Shown here in pieces: positions 9,771 through 17,724 of a stretch of 64,000 nt of DNA. The position numbers were made by a program, and so were the translations under genes. Under the pieces are notes generated by a model. The model saw only the letters and a program-made list of their open reading frames with translations, ran no database searches and had not been told where the DNA came from. Within the stretch, counting starts at the first letter, position 1; the number at the start of each line of letters is the position of its first letter. Source of the DNA: Pandoraea sputorum. GTDB lineage: Bacteria > Pseudomonadota > Gammaproteobacteria > Burkholderiales > Burkholderiaceae. The stretch spans positions 744,001-808,000 of the forward strand of contig NZ_CP010431.2 in the NCBI RefSeq assembly GCF_000814845.2, written 5' to 3'.

Positions 9771-10361
9771 ATGAATGCATGGTTTTTTTATGTTTTTGCT
9801 CCATTCTTCGGGGCGATCTTCACCTGTTTGGTCGCGTTATTCCCAATGCTCAGAAGAAATTTTAGGTTGTGGTACATGAATCGAAGAAGAATCCTCCCAT
9901 GGCCAGTTCGCGAGGAGGTCAGGCTTGACAAGCGTCTTGATAATTTCGTGGGCGACGATAGATTCGCGTTTGCGGAGGTGGCGTGTTACTTGCTGGCGAT
10001 GTTGAGTATTTTGGATGCGCTCATCTTGTTGGCGGGTGCCAGTCCGTATTCTCTGGACGATCGTTTCTCTGCTGGGCAAAGGTCGTTCATCGTCGTGATT
10101 GCTTTGATTTTCCAGATTTTTTCGGCCGCCTGTTACTACGCTATGGCAAGGCGTTTCGCCACCTGCACCATGTTGCTTTGGCGAGTGGCGGTAGGCGTCT
10201 TCCTGCTAAATCTGATCTGGAGTGCGCAGTTAATGACCGTTAAACCCGGGCCACTTCCGATGCTGCTAGGCATCCTCTCCGTGGGAGGGGTAATTTCGGT
10301 CGTTCGTGGACGGAGGTCGATGCAGGACCGCAATGTTTCCGCGGTGAAGTCAGGAGCTTGA
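9771..10361 (+). CDS. Hypothetical multi-pass membrane protein
   Basis: This 196-residue integral membrane protein has a hydrophobic N-terminal helix (about 5-25), a basic cytoplasmic-looking loop with RNFRLWYMNRRR, then four further hydrophobic segments (about 68-88, 103-121, 135-155, 160-178) and an Arg-rich tail. It shows no transporter or enzyme signature. The second half aligns by eye with the next gene: RFATCTMLLWRVAVGVFL against LERCTKVVWRIALIVLF, then PMLLGILSVGG against PILSTIVSVAG. The two are probably tandem duplicates that have diverged. Its stop lies 20 bp before the preferred start of that gene, which points to co-expression. Confidence 0.6.
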   Translation: MNAWFFYVFAPFFGAIFTCLVALFPMLRRNFRLWYMNRRRILPWPVREEVRLDKRLDNFVGDDRFAFAEVACYLLAMLSILDALILLAGASPYSLDDRFSAGQRSFIVVIALIFQIFSAACYYAMARRFATCTMLLWRVAVGVFLLNLIWSAQLMTVKPGPLPMLLGILSVGGVISVVRGRRSMQDRNVSAVKSGA

Positions 10362-10381
10362 TTGATGCGAGTGAATGTTTG

Positions 10382-10807
10382 ATGGAAAAGAAATCCAGAG
10401 AAGACAACTTTCTGATTGCGCAGGTTGCGTTTTGTTATTTTGCTGTACTCAACGCATTTGTTCTTGTACTAGCCTTGACCGGAGCTGACTACTCTTCGAA
10501 CGGTGCAACATTGCTCCAAAAAATATCGATTTTGGCGAACACCATCGCAAACGTATTTCTCATGACGCTCGGATTCTCAGTCATGGCCATGAGCCTGGAG
10601 CGGTGTACGAAAGTCGTCTGGCGGATAGCGTTGATCGTCCTTTTTGTGGCTGTGACCGTCAATGTGCTGGCGATGCTTGCGCAACTGGCCATCATGCCGA
10701 TATTGAGCACTATCGTTTCGGTTGCCGGTATCGCATCGTTGCTCTATGAGCGAAATGCGGTTTTCGGGAGGTCAAAGAGCAATACACCGGGCATCGTACA
10801 TGTCTGA
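10382..10807 (+). CDS. Hypothetical membrane protein, paralogue of the preceding gene
   Basis: This membrane protein of about 141 residues has four predicted helices (about 15-35, 47-68, 79-99, 103-121) and a short basic tail. The frame is open from TTG 10358, but the good AGGAG there lies only one base before the TTG, so I chose ATG 10382 (MEKKSRED). It shares the order of segments and the CTxxxWRxA motif with the membrane protein encoded just upstream. It lacks that protein's N-terminal helix and basic loop. The pair has no recognisable partner gene, and function is unknown. Confidence 0.58.
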   Translation: MEKKSREDNFLIAQVAFCYFAVLNAFVLVLALTGADYSSNGATLLQKISILANTIANVFLMTLGFSVMAMSLERCTKVVWRIALIVLFVAVTVNVLAMLAQLAIMPILSTIVSVAGIASLLYERNAVFGRSKSNTPGIVHV

Positions 10808-10820
10808 TACCAGACTCTCC

Positions 10821-11693
10821 TCAGACGCTGGGATGAAACCCCGCCAACAACTCCAAAAACAGATCCAGCGCCCGGGTTTTCGGGCGTGACGCTTCTGTGA
10901 TTGCGCTGATGGCGTTTTCGTACTCGGGGCCGGATGGCACTCTTGCCAATGCGTGACGCTTCGCAAACGACGCCGCGTAATACTGCGGCAACAGCCCCAC
11001 GTAGTGTCCCGAGAGCACTAGCATCGCGACGGCTTCCAGTCCGGATGCCGTCGGCCCGCGCGTCAAGCCCAGTGAGTTCAGCGCCTCATGCACGAACGGT
11101 TGCGTTCGATACACCAGGGGTAATGTCGACGCGTCCTTCATCCGATGCCGCGCCACATATAACTGGTGACGTTCGATAAACAGCGGCTGGTAATGAAAGC
11201 CCGCTTCACGCCTGTACATCCCCCGTATCGCGATCTGCACGCGACGCTCGCGTAATGCCAGATCCAACTCGTTGAACGTCATCACCGTCAATTCGACTTT
11301 GACGTCGGGTGCTTGCGTCTTGAGCGCATCGAGCGCCTCGGGAATGTGACAGCCGACGTCCGACAGAATGTGCTCGACCATCCCGATAGAGAGCGTCCCC
11401 GAGAGCACGCCGCGCACGGCGTCGATTTCAGGACGAATGCGCTCTAGCGACTTCAGCGCATCACGCGCAAGCTCCAGCGCCACCTTGCCCGCATGCGTCA
11501 ACACAAAGCCTGACGGCCCGCGCTCGCATAGCCGCGTGCCCAATGTCTCCTCGACCTCGCGAATATGTCGACTGATCGACGCCTTCGACATATTCAACTG
11601 CTTCTCAGCCGCAGCAAAGCCGCTGGCCTGCGCCACCGCGCAGAAGATGCGCAACGAGCGCAGATCGCGCTCGCTGAATTCCCGATTTGCCAT
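10821..11693 (-). CDS. LysR family transcriptional regulator
   Basis: This LysR-type regulator has about 290 residues. The winged helix-turn-helix is at the N-terminus (FCAVAQASGFAAAEKQLNMSKASISRHIREVEETLG), followed by a linker helix and a two-lobed effector-binding domain with the usual LSGTLSIGM entry strand. The start is taken at ATG 11693 (MANREFSERD); the frame is open to a TTG at 11714. The gene is divergent from the ABC transporter/ureohydrolase operon starting at 11893 and probably controls it. A GGTTTC-N7-GAAACC palindrome lies in the shared promoter region. The effector may be the imported compound or its hydrolysis product. Confidence 0.88.
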   Translation of the reverse strand: MANREFSERDLRSLRIFCAVAQASGFAAAEKQLNMSKASISRHIREVEETLGTRLCERGPSGFVLTHAGKVALELARDALKSLERIRPEIDAVRGVLSGTLSIGMVEHILSDVGCHIPEALDALKTQAPDVKVELTVMTFNELDLALRERRVQIAIRGMYRREAGFHYQPLFIERHQLYVARHRMKDASTLPLVYRTQPFVHEALNSLGLTRGPTASGLEAVAMLVLSGHYVGLLPQYYAASFAKRHALARVPSGPEYENAISAITEASRPKTRALDLFLELLAGFHPSV

Positions 11694-11725
11694 CGCCTGT
11701 ACCTGAAGGGCCAAGGCCCGTAAAA

Positions 11726-11744
11726 GGTTTCATTTTCTGAAACC
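11726..11744. promoter_or_regulatory. LysR-type operator candidate
   Basis: A perfect inverted repeat GGTTTC-N7-GAAACC contains the T-N11-A pattern of LysR boxes (T at 11728, A at 11740). It lies 33 bp upstream of the LysR start and 149 bp upstream of the divergent binding-protein gene, a normal place for a LysR recognition site. No other palindrome of this quality is visible in this intergenic region. Confidence 0.5.
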
Positions 11745-11892
11745 ATACCAATAAAAAAATCATTTTTCATGATCTTTTTGCCCGCATACATTGAATTGCA
11801 GAGGCGCGACTTTCCCCGAACACAGACGCAAATACACCGACAGTACCGGGCGCGCCGGATCAAGACCCAACCCACATGACGCGAGGCAAGCT

Positions 11893-12753
11893 ATGAAGAC
11901 CTGGTCCAGACGATCCTTTGTAAAGGCGACGCTTGCATCGAGCGCCGCATTGGCGCTCCCAGTCGTGCCGACGCTGGCCTTCGCCGAAGGCGGCACGCTC
12001 GCCGACATCAAGAAGCGTGGCAAGCTGACGGTCGGCACCGAAGCGGCCTACGAGCCGTTCGAATATGTGGAAAACGGACAAGTGGTCGGGTATGGGCACG
12101 ATATTCTCGAACTGATGGCCGCGAAGCTGGGCGTCAAGCTCGAACAGATGAACCTGCCGTTCCAGGGCTTGCTGCCGGGTCTGATGTCGCACAAGTTCGA
12201 CTTTGTGGCGACGAGCGTGGGTATCACCCCGGAGCGCGCCAAGCGCTTCGCGTTTAGCCAGCCGGTCGGTGTCGTGCGCTCGGTGCTGATGGTGCGTGTC
12301 GACGAGACCGACATCAAGAGCGGCATGGATATCGCGGGCAAGACCATCGGCACGCAGATGGGCTCGTCGTCCCAACCGGTAGCGGACGAGTTCGAGAAGG
12401 AACTCAAGGACAAGACGGGCAAGGGCTACGCGGGCACGCGCCTGTTCCAGGCGTATCCGGATGTCTCAAATGCGCTCGCCAACAAGACCATCGACGTCGC
12501 GCTGATGCCGTCGAACATTGCCGCCGTGCAGATGCGCAAACAGCCGAATGCGTTCCGCATCGCAGGCACCATCGGCCAGCCGAAGCTGCTGGCGTGGGTG
12601 GCGAATCCGAACGATCTCGAGATTCGCAAATTCATCAACGACTCGCTCGACGAATTCCGTGCAAACGGCAAGCTGGCCGCATTGCAGAAGAAGTGGTTTG
12701 GCGGCCCGATGGACACGCCGCGCGAGAACTACTTGCCGCAGGGGGCGATTTGA
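11893..12753 (+). CDS. Polar amino acid-type ABC transporter, solute-binding protein (Tat signal)
   Basis: This periplasmic binding protein of 286 residues belongs to the bacterial family 3 solute-binding proteins. Residues 1-31 form a twin-arginine signal (SRRSFVKA at 5-12, then a hydrophobic stretch ending AFA), so it is predicted to be exported folded by Tat. The family signature follows (GKLTVGTEAAYEPFEYVENGQ, then GYGHDI). ATG 11893 has a purine-rich site GAGGCAAG just upstream. It heads an operon with two permeases, a ureohydrolase, an ATPase and a RidA-like protein. The ligand is likely a cationic amino acid or guanidino compound that the ureohydrolase then splits; this is inferred from context. 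Confidence 0.88.
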   Translation: MKTWSRRSFVKATLASSAALALPVVPTLAFAEGGTLADIKKRGKLTVGTEAAYEPFEYVENGQVVGYGHDILELMAAKLGVKLEQMNLPFQGLLPGLMSHKFDFVATSVGITPERAKRFAFSQPVGVVRSVLMVRVDETDIKSGMDIAGKTIGTQMGSSSQPVADEFEKELKDKTGKGYAGTRLFQAYPDVSNALANKTIDVALMPSNIAAVQMRKQPNAFRIAGTIGQPKLLAWVANPNDLEIRKFINDSLDEFRANGKLAALQKKWFGGPMDTPRENYLPQGAI

Positions 12754-13457
12754 CCTCCGCAGCCATGGTCGACGGCCTCGGCAGCATGGGCGGCATGGCC
12801 GGTGTGATTCAACCGTTTCTCGAAGGCGTGGTCTCGGGAACGGCGATCACGCTGGCGGCGTCGGCCGGTGCCTTCGTGATCGGGCTGGCGCTCGGGATCG
12901 TGCTGTTGCTCATGCGCATCTCGCCGTTCGCGCCGTTGCGCTCGCTGGTGGTGCTGTGGGTGAGTCTGATTCGCGGCACCCCAGCGCTGATCCACATGCT
13001 GATCGCGTACTACATGGTGCCCGCGATGTTCGATCTTTCGATCTCGCCTGTCACCGCCGGTGTAGCCGCACTCGCCTGCAACACGAGCGCTTACATCGTC
13101 GAGATTCTGCGCGGCGCACTCGGCACGATCTCGCACGGACAACGCGCCGCCGGTTATGCGATGGGCATGCGCGCGACGCAGGTGTGGCGACACGTGTTGC
13201 TGCCGCAGGTCATCTACCGCTCCATTCCGCCGCTGACCAGCGAGTTCACGATTTTGCTCAAGGCGTCGTCGCTGATGTCGATCATCGCTGTGCCGGAACT
13301 TGCGACCGTCGCACGCAATGCCACTTTGCAGACGGATCTGCCGTTGCAGGTCTTCGCGATCACGGCCGCCGTGTACTTCGTGTTGCTGTTCTGCATTTCG
13401 GCCGCGTCGCGTGTGTGCGAGCGCCGCGTATCGAGGATGTTGCCCCATGGCCATTGA
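12750..13457 (+). CDS. Amino acid ABC transporter permease 1
   Basis: This inner-membrane permease of the polar amino acid uptake family (HisM/GlnP type) has about 235 residues. Hydrophobic helices begin at FLEGVVSGTAITLAASAG, and the ATPase-docking EAA loop is present (GQRAAGYAMGMRATQVWRHVLLPQVIYRSIPP). TTG 12750, preceded by GGGGG at 12741-12745 and overlapping the TGA of the binding-protein gene, is the best start. ATG 12765 is the alternative but has no ribosome site. It overlaps the next permease gene by 11 bp, so the genes are translationally coupled. Confidence 0.87.
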   Translation: MTSAAMVDGLGSMGGMAGVIQPFLEGVVSGTAITLAASAGAFVIGLALGIVLLLMRISPFAPLRSLVVLWVSLIRGTPALIHMLIAYYMVPAMFDLSISPVTAGVAALACNTSAYIVEILRGALGTISHGQRAAGYAMGMRATQVWRHVLLPQVIYRSIPPLTSEFTILLKASSLMSIIAVPELATVARNATLQTDLPLQVFAITAAVYFVLLFCISAASRVCERRVSRMLPHGH

Positions 13458-14160
13458 TTTCTCCATCGTCCGCGAAGCGATTCCCGTCCTGCTCGAAGGT
13501 CTGCGCGTTACTGCGCTCGTGAGCCTCGCCGGTATCCCCATCGGCATCGTGATCGGCATCGCCGCCGCCTACGCCGCGCAGTCGCGCACATTGCTGCGCC
13601 CGATAGCGCTCGGTTACGTCGAGCTGGTGCGCAACATCCCGTATCTGATCCTCGTCTACCTGTCGTTCTTCGGTTTGCCGAAGGTTGGTGTGAGTGCGTC
13701 GGCCATGACCGTCGCGGTGGGATGCACGGCGTTCTATACCGGTGGCTACTTCTGCGAAATCCTGCGTGCGGCCCTGCGCAGCGTGGCGCGCGGTCAGACG
13801 CATGCGGCGCTCTCGCTGGGCATGACTTACTGGCAGACGCAGCGCCACATCATCGCGCCGCAGTTGTTCGGCTTTCTGATTCCGCCGACGACGAGCCTCG
13901 TGATCATGATGTTCAAGGACTCGGCCATCTTCTCGGTGATGAGCCTGCCGGAGATGACGTATCAGAGCAATCTGCTCACAGCAAACACGTTCGCTTACGT
14001 CGAAGTGCTCGGCACGACGGCGTTGATTTACTGGCTCAGCAGCGTCTTGCTGGCCGGTGTGGGGCGGCGTCTGGAAACCGTGGTCGGGCGACGTACCCGC
14101 ACACCCGACGCCGTCGCTTTCTCGACACTCCCCGCCAAAGGAAAAGGACAACTCTCATGA
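13447..14160 (+). CDS. Amino acid ABC transporter permease 2
   Basis: This second inner-membrane permease of the same transporter has 237 residues and starts at ATG 13447 inside the end of the first permease gene. It has the family helices (LRVTALVSLAGIPIGIVIGI), the LVRNIPYLI motif after helix 2, and the EAA loop GQTHAALSLGMTYWQTQRHIIAPQLFGFLIPP. It should form a heterodimer with the preceding permease, with the ATPase from 15113 as motor. Its stop overlaps the ureohydrolase start (ATGA at 14157-14160). Confidence 0.88.
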   Translation: MAIDFSIVREAIPVLLEGLRVTALVSLAGIPIGIVIGIAAAYAAQSRTLLRPIALGYVELVRNIPYLILVYLSFFGLPKVGVSASAMTVAVGCTAFYTGGYFCEILRAALRSVARGQTHAALSLGMTYWQTQRHIIAPQLFGFLIPPTTSLVIMMFKDSAIFSVMSLPEMTYQSNLLTANTFAYVEVLGTTALIYWLSSVLLAGVGRRLETVVGRRTRTPDAVAFSTLPAKGKGQLS

Positions 14161-15116
14161 CGACTTACACCGTTGCCCCGCGCACAGGCCATCCGACGCT
14201 GCTGTATTCGGAGCTTGATCTCGACATCGACAACCTGACGGCCGACATCGCTGTGCTCGGCATGCCGTACGGCGCACCGTATGCGGCGTCCGACTTCAGC
14301 AACGATCAGACGAATGCGCCGTCCGCGATTCGTCAGGCGACGGACCGTGTGGTGCGCCGTCCCGAGCACTACGACTTCGACATCGACGGCCCGCTGCTGC
14401 AAGGGCGCAAGGACATCCGTTTCGTCGACTGCGGCGACATCGTACCCGACCTGTCGAAGCCGGGTGAACACTATGCCCGCGCCGAAGCGGCGGTGCGCCG
14501 CATTGCAGCGGGTGGTGCAATGCCCATTGTGCTGGGCGGCGACCACGGCATCACCACGCCCGTGCTGCGCGGTCTCGATCAGAAGGGACCGATCACGCTC
14601 GTGCATATCGATGCGCATCTGGACTGGCGCGACGAAGTCAACGGTGTGCGCGAAGGCTTGTCGAGCCCGATTCGCCGTGCGTCGGAAATGGCGCACGTGG
14701 ATCGCATCATCCAGATCGGTTTGCGTGCGCAGGGCAGTGGCCGTCCGGCGGATCTGGCTGCCGCGCGCGAGTACGGTGCAGAGCTGGTGACGGCGTACGA
14801 GCTGCATGACATCGGGATGGACGCCGTGCTCGATCGCATTCCCGACGGCGGTAACTACTACCTCACCATCGACGCCGACGGACTCGACCCGTCGACCATG
14901 CCTGCCGTGGCCGGTCCGGCTCCGGGTGGCGTGACGTTCGTGCAGGCGCGCAAGCTGATTCACGGGCTGGTGCGCAAGGGGCGCGTGATCGGCATGGATA
15001 TCGTCGAGATTCAACCGGAGAAAGACGACGCGAACCTGATTTCGTGCGTAACGGCCGGTCGTTTGATCCTCAACCTGATCGGCGCGTCGATTCGCGCAGG
15101 GCACTACGACAAATGA
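14157..15116 (+). CDS. Ureohydrolase (agmatinase/arginase superfamily)
   Basis: This 319-residue dimanganese ureohydrolase should cleave a guanidino group to urea plus an amine. All metal ligands are visible: GGDH (His130), DAHLD (Asp152, His154, Asp156) and DADGLDP (Asp239, Asp241). The start has a good site AAAGGAAAAGG and overlaps the upstream stop by ATGA. The family includes agmatinase, guanidinobutyrase, guanidinopropionase and proclavaminate amidinohydrolase, and the sequence alone does not separate them. Being embedded between permease and ATPase genes of one transporter strongly suggests that the imported ligand is its substrate. No PLP decarboxylase or urease gene is nearby. Confidence 0.88.
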   Translation: MTTYTVAPRTGHPTLLYSELDLDIDNLTADIAVLGMPYGAPYAASDFSNDQTNAPSAIRQATDRVVRRPEHYDFDIDGPLLQGRKDIRFVDCGDIVPDLSKPGEHYARAEAAVRRIAAGGAMPIVLGGDHGITTPVLRGLDQKGPITLVHIDAHLDWRDEVNGVREGLSSPIRRASEMAHVDRIIQIGLRAQGSGRPADLAAAREYGAELVTAYELHDIGMDAVLDRIPDGGNYYLTIDADGLDPSTMPAVAGPAPGGVTFVQARKLIHGLVRKGRVIGMDIVEIQPEKDDANLISCVTAGRLILNLIGASIRAGHYDK

Positions 15117-15859
15117 GCACCGCACAACCCATCATCGAGATTCGCGACGTCGACAAGTGGTACGGCGCGCACCACGTGCTCAAGCAATGCTCGACGCATG
15201 TCGGCAAGGGCGAGATCGTGGTGGTGTGCGGGCCGTCCGGCTCGGGCAAGTCGACGCTGATCAAGACCGTCAACGCGCTGGAGCCGTTCCAGAAGGGCGA
15301 CGTCGTGGTGGCGGGCACGTCGCTTACCGCGAAGTCGACCAATCTGCCGAAGCTGCGCAGCAAGGTCGGTATGGTCTTCCAGCATTTCGAACTGTTTCCG
15401 CATCTGGATCTGACGCGCAATCTCACGCTCGCGCAGCAGATCGTACTCGGGCGCGACGCCGATTCTGCGCGTACCAAGGCGCGGGCGTTGCTCGATCGCG
15501 TAGGGCTGTCGGCGCACGCACATAAGTATCCAGGGCAGTTGTCGGGCGGTCAGCAACAACGCGTGGCCATCGCGCGTGCGTTGTCGATGGACCCGATGGC
15601 CATGCTGTTCGACGAACCGACGTCGGCGCTCGATCCGGAAATGGTCAACGAAGTACTCGACGTGATGGTCGAACTCGCCCGCGAGGGCATGACGATGATG
15701 GTCGTCACGCACGAGATGGGCTTCGCGCGACGCGTGGCGCATCGCGTGGTGTTCATGGAGGACGGCGCGATCATCGAAGACAGTCCGACCGACGTGTTCT
15801 TCAATGAAGCGGCGAGTCTCGCCGCGAAGCGCTTCCTCTCCAAGATTCTGGCGCACTGA
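15113..15859 (+). CDS. Amino acid ABC transporter ATP-binding protein
   Basis: This 248-residue ATPase belongs to the HisP/GlnQ group. Walker A is GPSGSGKST, the Q-loop is MVFQHFELFPHL, the signature is LSGGQQQRVAIARAL, Walker B is MLFDEPTSALDPE, and the switch His is in VVTHEMGFARRVA. ATG 15113 overlaps the ureohydrolase stop (ATGA), so expression is coupled. It energises uptake through the two permeases at 12.7-14.2 kb. The gene order, with an enzyme between permeases and ATPase, is unusual for such transporters. Confidence 0.92.
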   Translation: MSTAQPIIEIRDVDKWYGAHHVLKQCSTHVGKGEIVVVCGPSGSGKSTLIKTVNALEPFQKGDVVVAGTSLTAKSTNLPKLRSKVGMVFQHFELFPHLDLTRNLTLAQQIVLGRDADSARTKARALLDRVGLSAHAHKYPGQLSGGQQQRVAIARALSMDPMAMLFDEPTSALDPEMVNEVLDVMVELAREGMTMMVVTHEMGFARRVAHRVVFMEDGAIIEDSPTDVFFNEAASLAAKRFLSKILAH

Positions 15860-15895
15860 CTGCGCCGCCGACCCTAGACAGAAAGACGAGACAAC

Positions 15896-16309
15896 ATGAC
15901 GCACACCCGCATCCGCAAGTTCAACACCCGCGAAACCTATCCGGAACAAAAGCTCGACAACGATCTGTGCCAGGCGGTGATCGCCGGGAACACGATCTAT
16001 CTGCGCGGACAGATCGGTCAGGACCTCGACACGCGCGAATCCGTCGGCATTGGCGACGTGACGGCACAGACCGAACGCGCTATGGCTAACGTGAAGATGC
16101 TGCTCGACGAATGCGGCAGTCAGCTCGCCGACATCTGCAAGGTATCGGTGTATATCGTCGATCCGCGCTATCGCGAGGCTGTCTACAACGTCATGGGGCG
16201 CTGGCTCAAAGGCGTGTTCCCTGTGTCGACGGGCATCGTGGTGCAGGCGCTTGCGCGCCCCGAGTGGTTGGTGGAGATCGATGTGACGGCGGTGAAGCCG
16301 ACCGCCTGA
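15896..16309 (+). CDS. RidA-like (YjgF/YER057c/UK114) protein without the catalytic Arg
   Basis: This 137-residue protein of the Rid superfamily forms trimers in known members. Archetypal RidA deaminates enamine/imine intermediates from PLP enzymes using an Arg in a FPARS motif. Here the equivalent segment reads FPVST (108-112), with Ser111 where the Arg should be, so classical imine deaminase activity is doubtful. The fold signature elsewhere is intact (YLRGQIGQDLDT near the start; CKVSVYIVDPRYREAVYNV in the middle). It follows the ABC ATPase after 36 bp with a ribosome site (AGAAAGACGAGAC) and is the last gene of the operon. Rid subfamilies lacking the Arg often sit beside catabolic genes with unknown roles. 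Confidence 0.85.
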   Translation: MTHTRIRKFNTRETYPEQKLDNDLCQAVIAGNTIYLRGQIGQDLDTRESVGIGDVTAQTERAMANVKMLLDECGSQLADICKVSVYIVDPRYREAVYNVMGRWLKGVFPVSTGIVVQALARPEWLVEIDVTAVKPTA

Positions 16310-16396
16310 GCTCGTGTAGTCGAATCGAGGGACGCAAAACGTCACGCCGATGCTTCGACGTATCGATACAACGGCCGTGACGAAACCGTTTGCGGA

Positions 16397-16987
16397 TCAG
16401 AAGCGGCGCTTGACGTACACCGTCGCACCGAGATCTTTCTGACGGAGAATCGGGATTTTCGCGCTCGCGGAAACGGTCCAGTCTTCAGTCTTGAGCGAAA
16501 GCCCGCGCTTAGGATCTGAACCCAGCTTGTCATCGGTATTGTTCCACTGCACGAGGGACAACTCAGGTGAGCGGTTTGGCCCGATGTTCAGGTAGCTTTG
16601 CGTCGCTCTTGCGGCGTTGGCCGTATCGGCGGCGGCAGGTGATTCGATCCAGCTGGCCGTCCCATGCACGGAGGATGGCGCAGCGCTATTGATCGCTTCG
16701 ATCCGAGTGTAGAGAAACGCGCTGGCGTCTGCCTGCGTCATTCGATCCACGCGCTCGGGCGTCTCGGGACCCTCTCGACCGAACGGATAGAGCGTGACGG
16801 GGACGGCCGGAACCACTGCGACGGAGATGGGGGCAGACGGAGGCGGGACACGTACGGGTAGTGGTGATGGGCCGAGGTTGGCCATCATCATCTGTTCGGA
16901 TGAACCCGTGCCGACACCCTGCGACATTGCCACGCCGCTTAGCGTGGCAAGACAGGCGCCGATCATCCATTTATTCAGGCACGTCAT
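16397..16987 (-). CDS. Hypothetical exported protein
   Basis: This exported protein of about 196 residues has no family I recognise. ATG 16987 (MTCLNKWM) lies 7 bp after GGGAGG. ATG 16993 lies one base from it and is less likely. The signal peptide ends around AMSQ. The mature part starts with a Pro/Val-rich low-complexity stretch (VRVPPPSAPISVAVVPAVPV), followed by a polar domain. It ends in alternating beta-like segments (WTVSASAKIPILRQKDLGATVYVKRRF) with a C-terminal Phe, a pattern seen in outer-membrane or surface-associated proteins. It converges on the RidA-like gene and appears to be a single-gene unit. Confidence 0.62.
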   Translation of the reverse strand: MTCLNKWMIGACLATLSGVAMSQGVGTGSSEQMMMANLGPSPLPVRVPPPSAPISVAVVPAVPVTLYPFGREGPETPERVDRMTQADASAFLYTRIEAINSAAPSSVHGTASWIESPAAADTANAARATQSYLNIGPNRSPELSLVQWNNTDDKLGSDPKRGLSLKTEDWTVSASAKIPILRQKDLGATVYVKRRF

Positions 16988-17276
16988 GGACATGCCTCCC
17001 GTGAAGGAATGGAAACGCTAGTTCACTGGCCCCATTTTTACCTTCGTACGGCGTGCCTCTTTACTTCGCAAACTTTGTATTACGAACCGTCTTAATCGGT
17101 TTCTCAGCGTGCCGTATGCACTTAGGAAGTGTAGTCAGTCATTTGCATCGCGCTACCCCAATTTGCCCCTGCTTCATGCTGCATTGCGGATAGCACCGTC
17201 GCTCAGGCCCGCTGGATAAGCCCTTGGTGCACGCAGCCGTGGAGTGGCTTCGGGTATATCCCGACGTTTCGCGGCA
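16988..17276. other. Intergenic region with no recognised gene
   Basis: This 289 bp stretch lies between the exported protein and the HxlR regulator, both on the minus strand. It holds the ribosome site and presumably the promoter of the exported-protein gene. I see no RNA gene, repeat or convincing hairpin here. Confidence 0.5.
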
Positions 17277-17603
17277 TTAACGGTTCTCGTCACGCGCCTT
17301 CAGCCAAAGCCCGAATTCCTTCATCACTTCGACCACGGGACGCAGTCGCTCGCCGTCGGCCGATAGCGCATATTCGACTTTGACGGGGGAGGTCGGGTAC
17401 ACGGTACGTGTGATCAGTCCGGCATCCTCCAGCGCACGAAGGTCGAGCGTGAGCATGCGTTGCGAAATGCCGGGGACATCGCGTCGCAGATCGTTGAATC
17501 GTTTGGGGCCGTCGAGCAGGTACGACACGAGGAGCAGTCGCCATCTCCCGCCGAGAACGCGCATCGATTCTTCCACCGAACAGCCGGACAGATTCTCTTT
17601 CAT
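17277..17603 (-). CDS. HxlR family transcriptional regulator
   Basis: This 108-residue winged-helix regulator of the HxlR/DUF24 family has the usual layout: an N-terminal Cys (CSVEESMRVLGGRWRLLLVSYLL), FNDLRRDVPGISQRMLTLDLRALEDAGLI as the recognition region, and a wing with VEYALSADGERLRPVV. The Cys at residue 8 matches the redox-sensing Cys of family members that respond to electrophiles or oxidants. It is divergent from the glutathione S-transferase gene at 17725, across a 121 bp AT-rich spacer, so control of that gene in response to electrophiles is likely. Confidence 0.9.
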   Translation of the reverse strand: MKENLSGCSVEESMRVLGGRWRLLLVSYLLDGPKRFNDLRRDVPGISQRMLTLDLRALEDAGLITRTVYPTSPVKVEYALSADGERLRPVVEVMKEFGLWLKARDENR

Positions 17604-17724
17604 CAGGCACTCACATTCTTAAGAGTGGGTATATTTTTTGTACTTATATGTCATTTTAGTGCCTTCTTTATTTTTTATACCGATTGCCTAGAATGACCCC
17701 CGAATCACTATTTCGGGAATCCTC

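Noticed and set aside
16340..16382. CGTCACG/CGTGACG inverted repeat as terminator of the RidA-like gene
   Set aside because: Loop of about 29 nt and no T-run; too weak to call.
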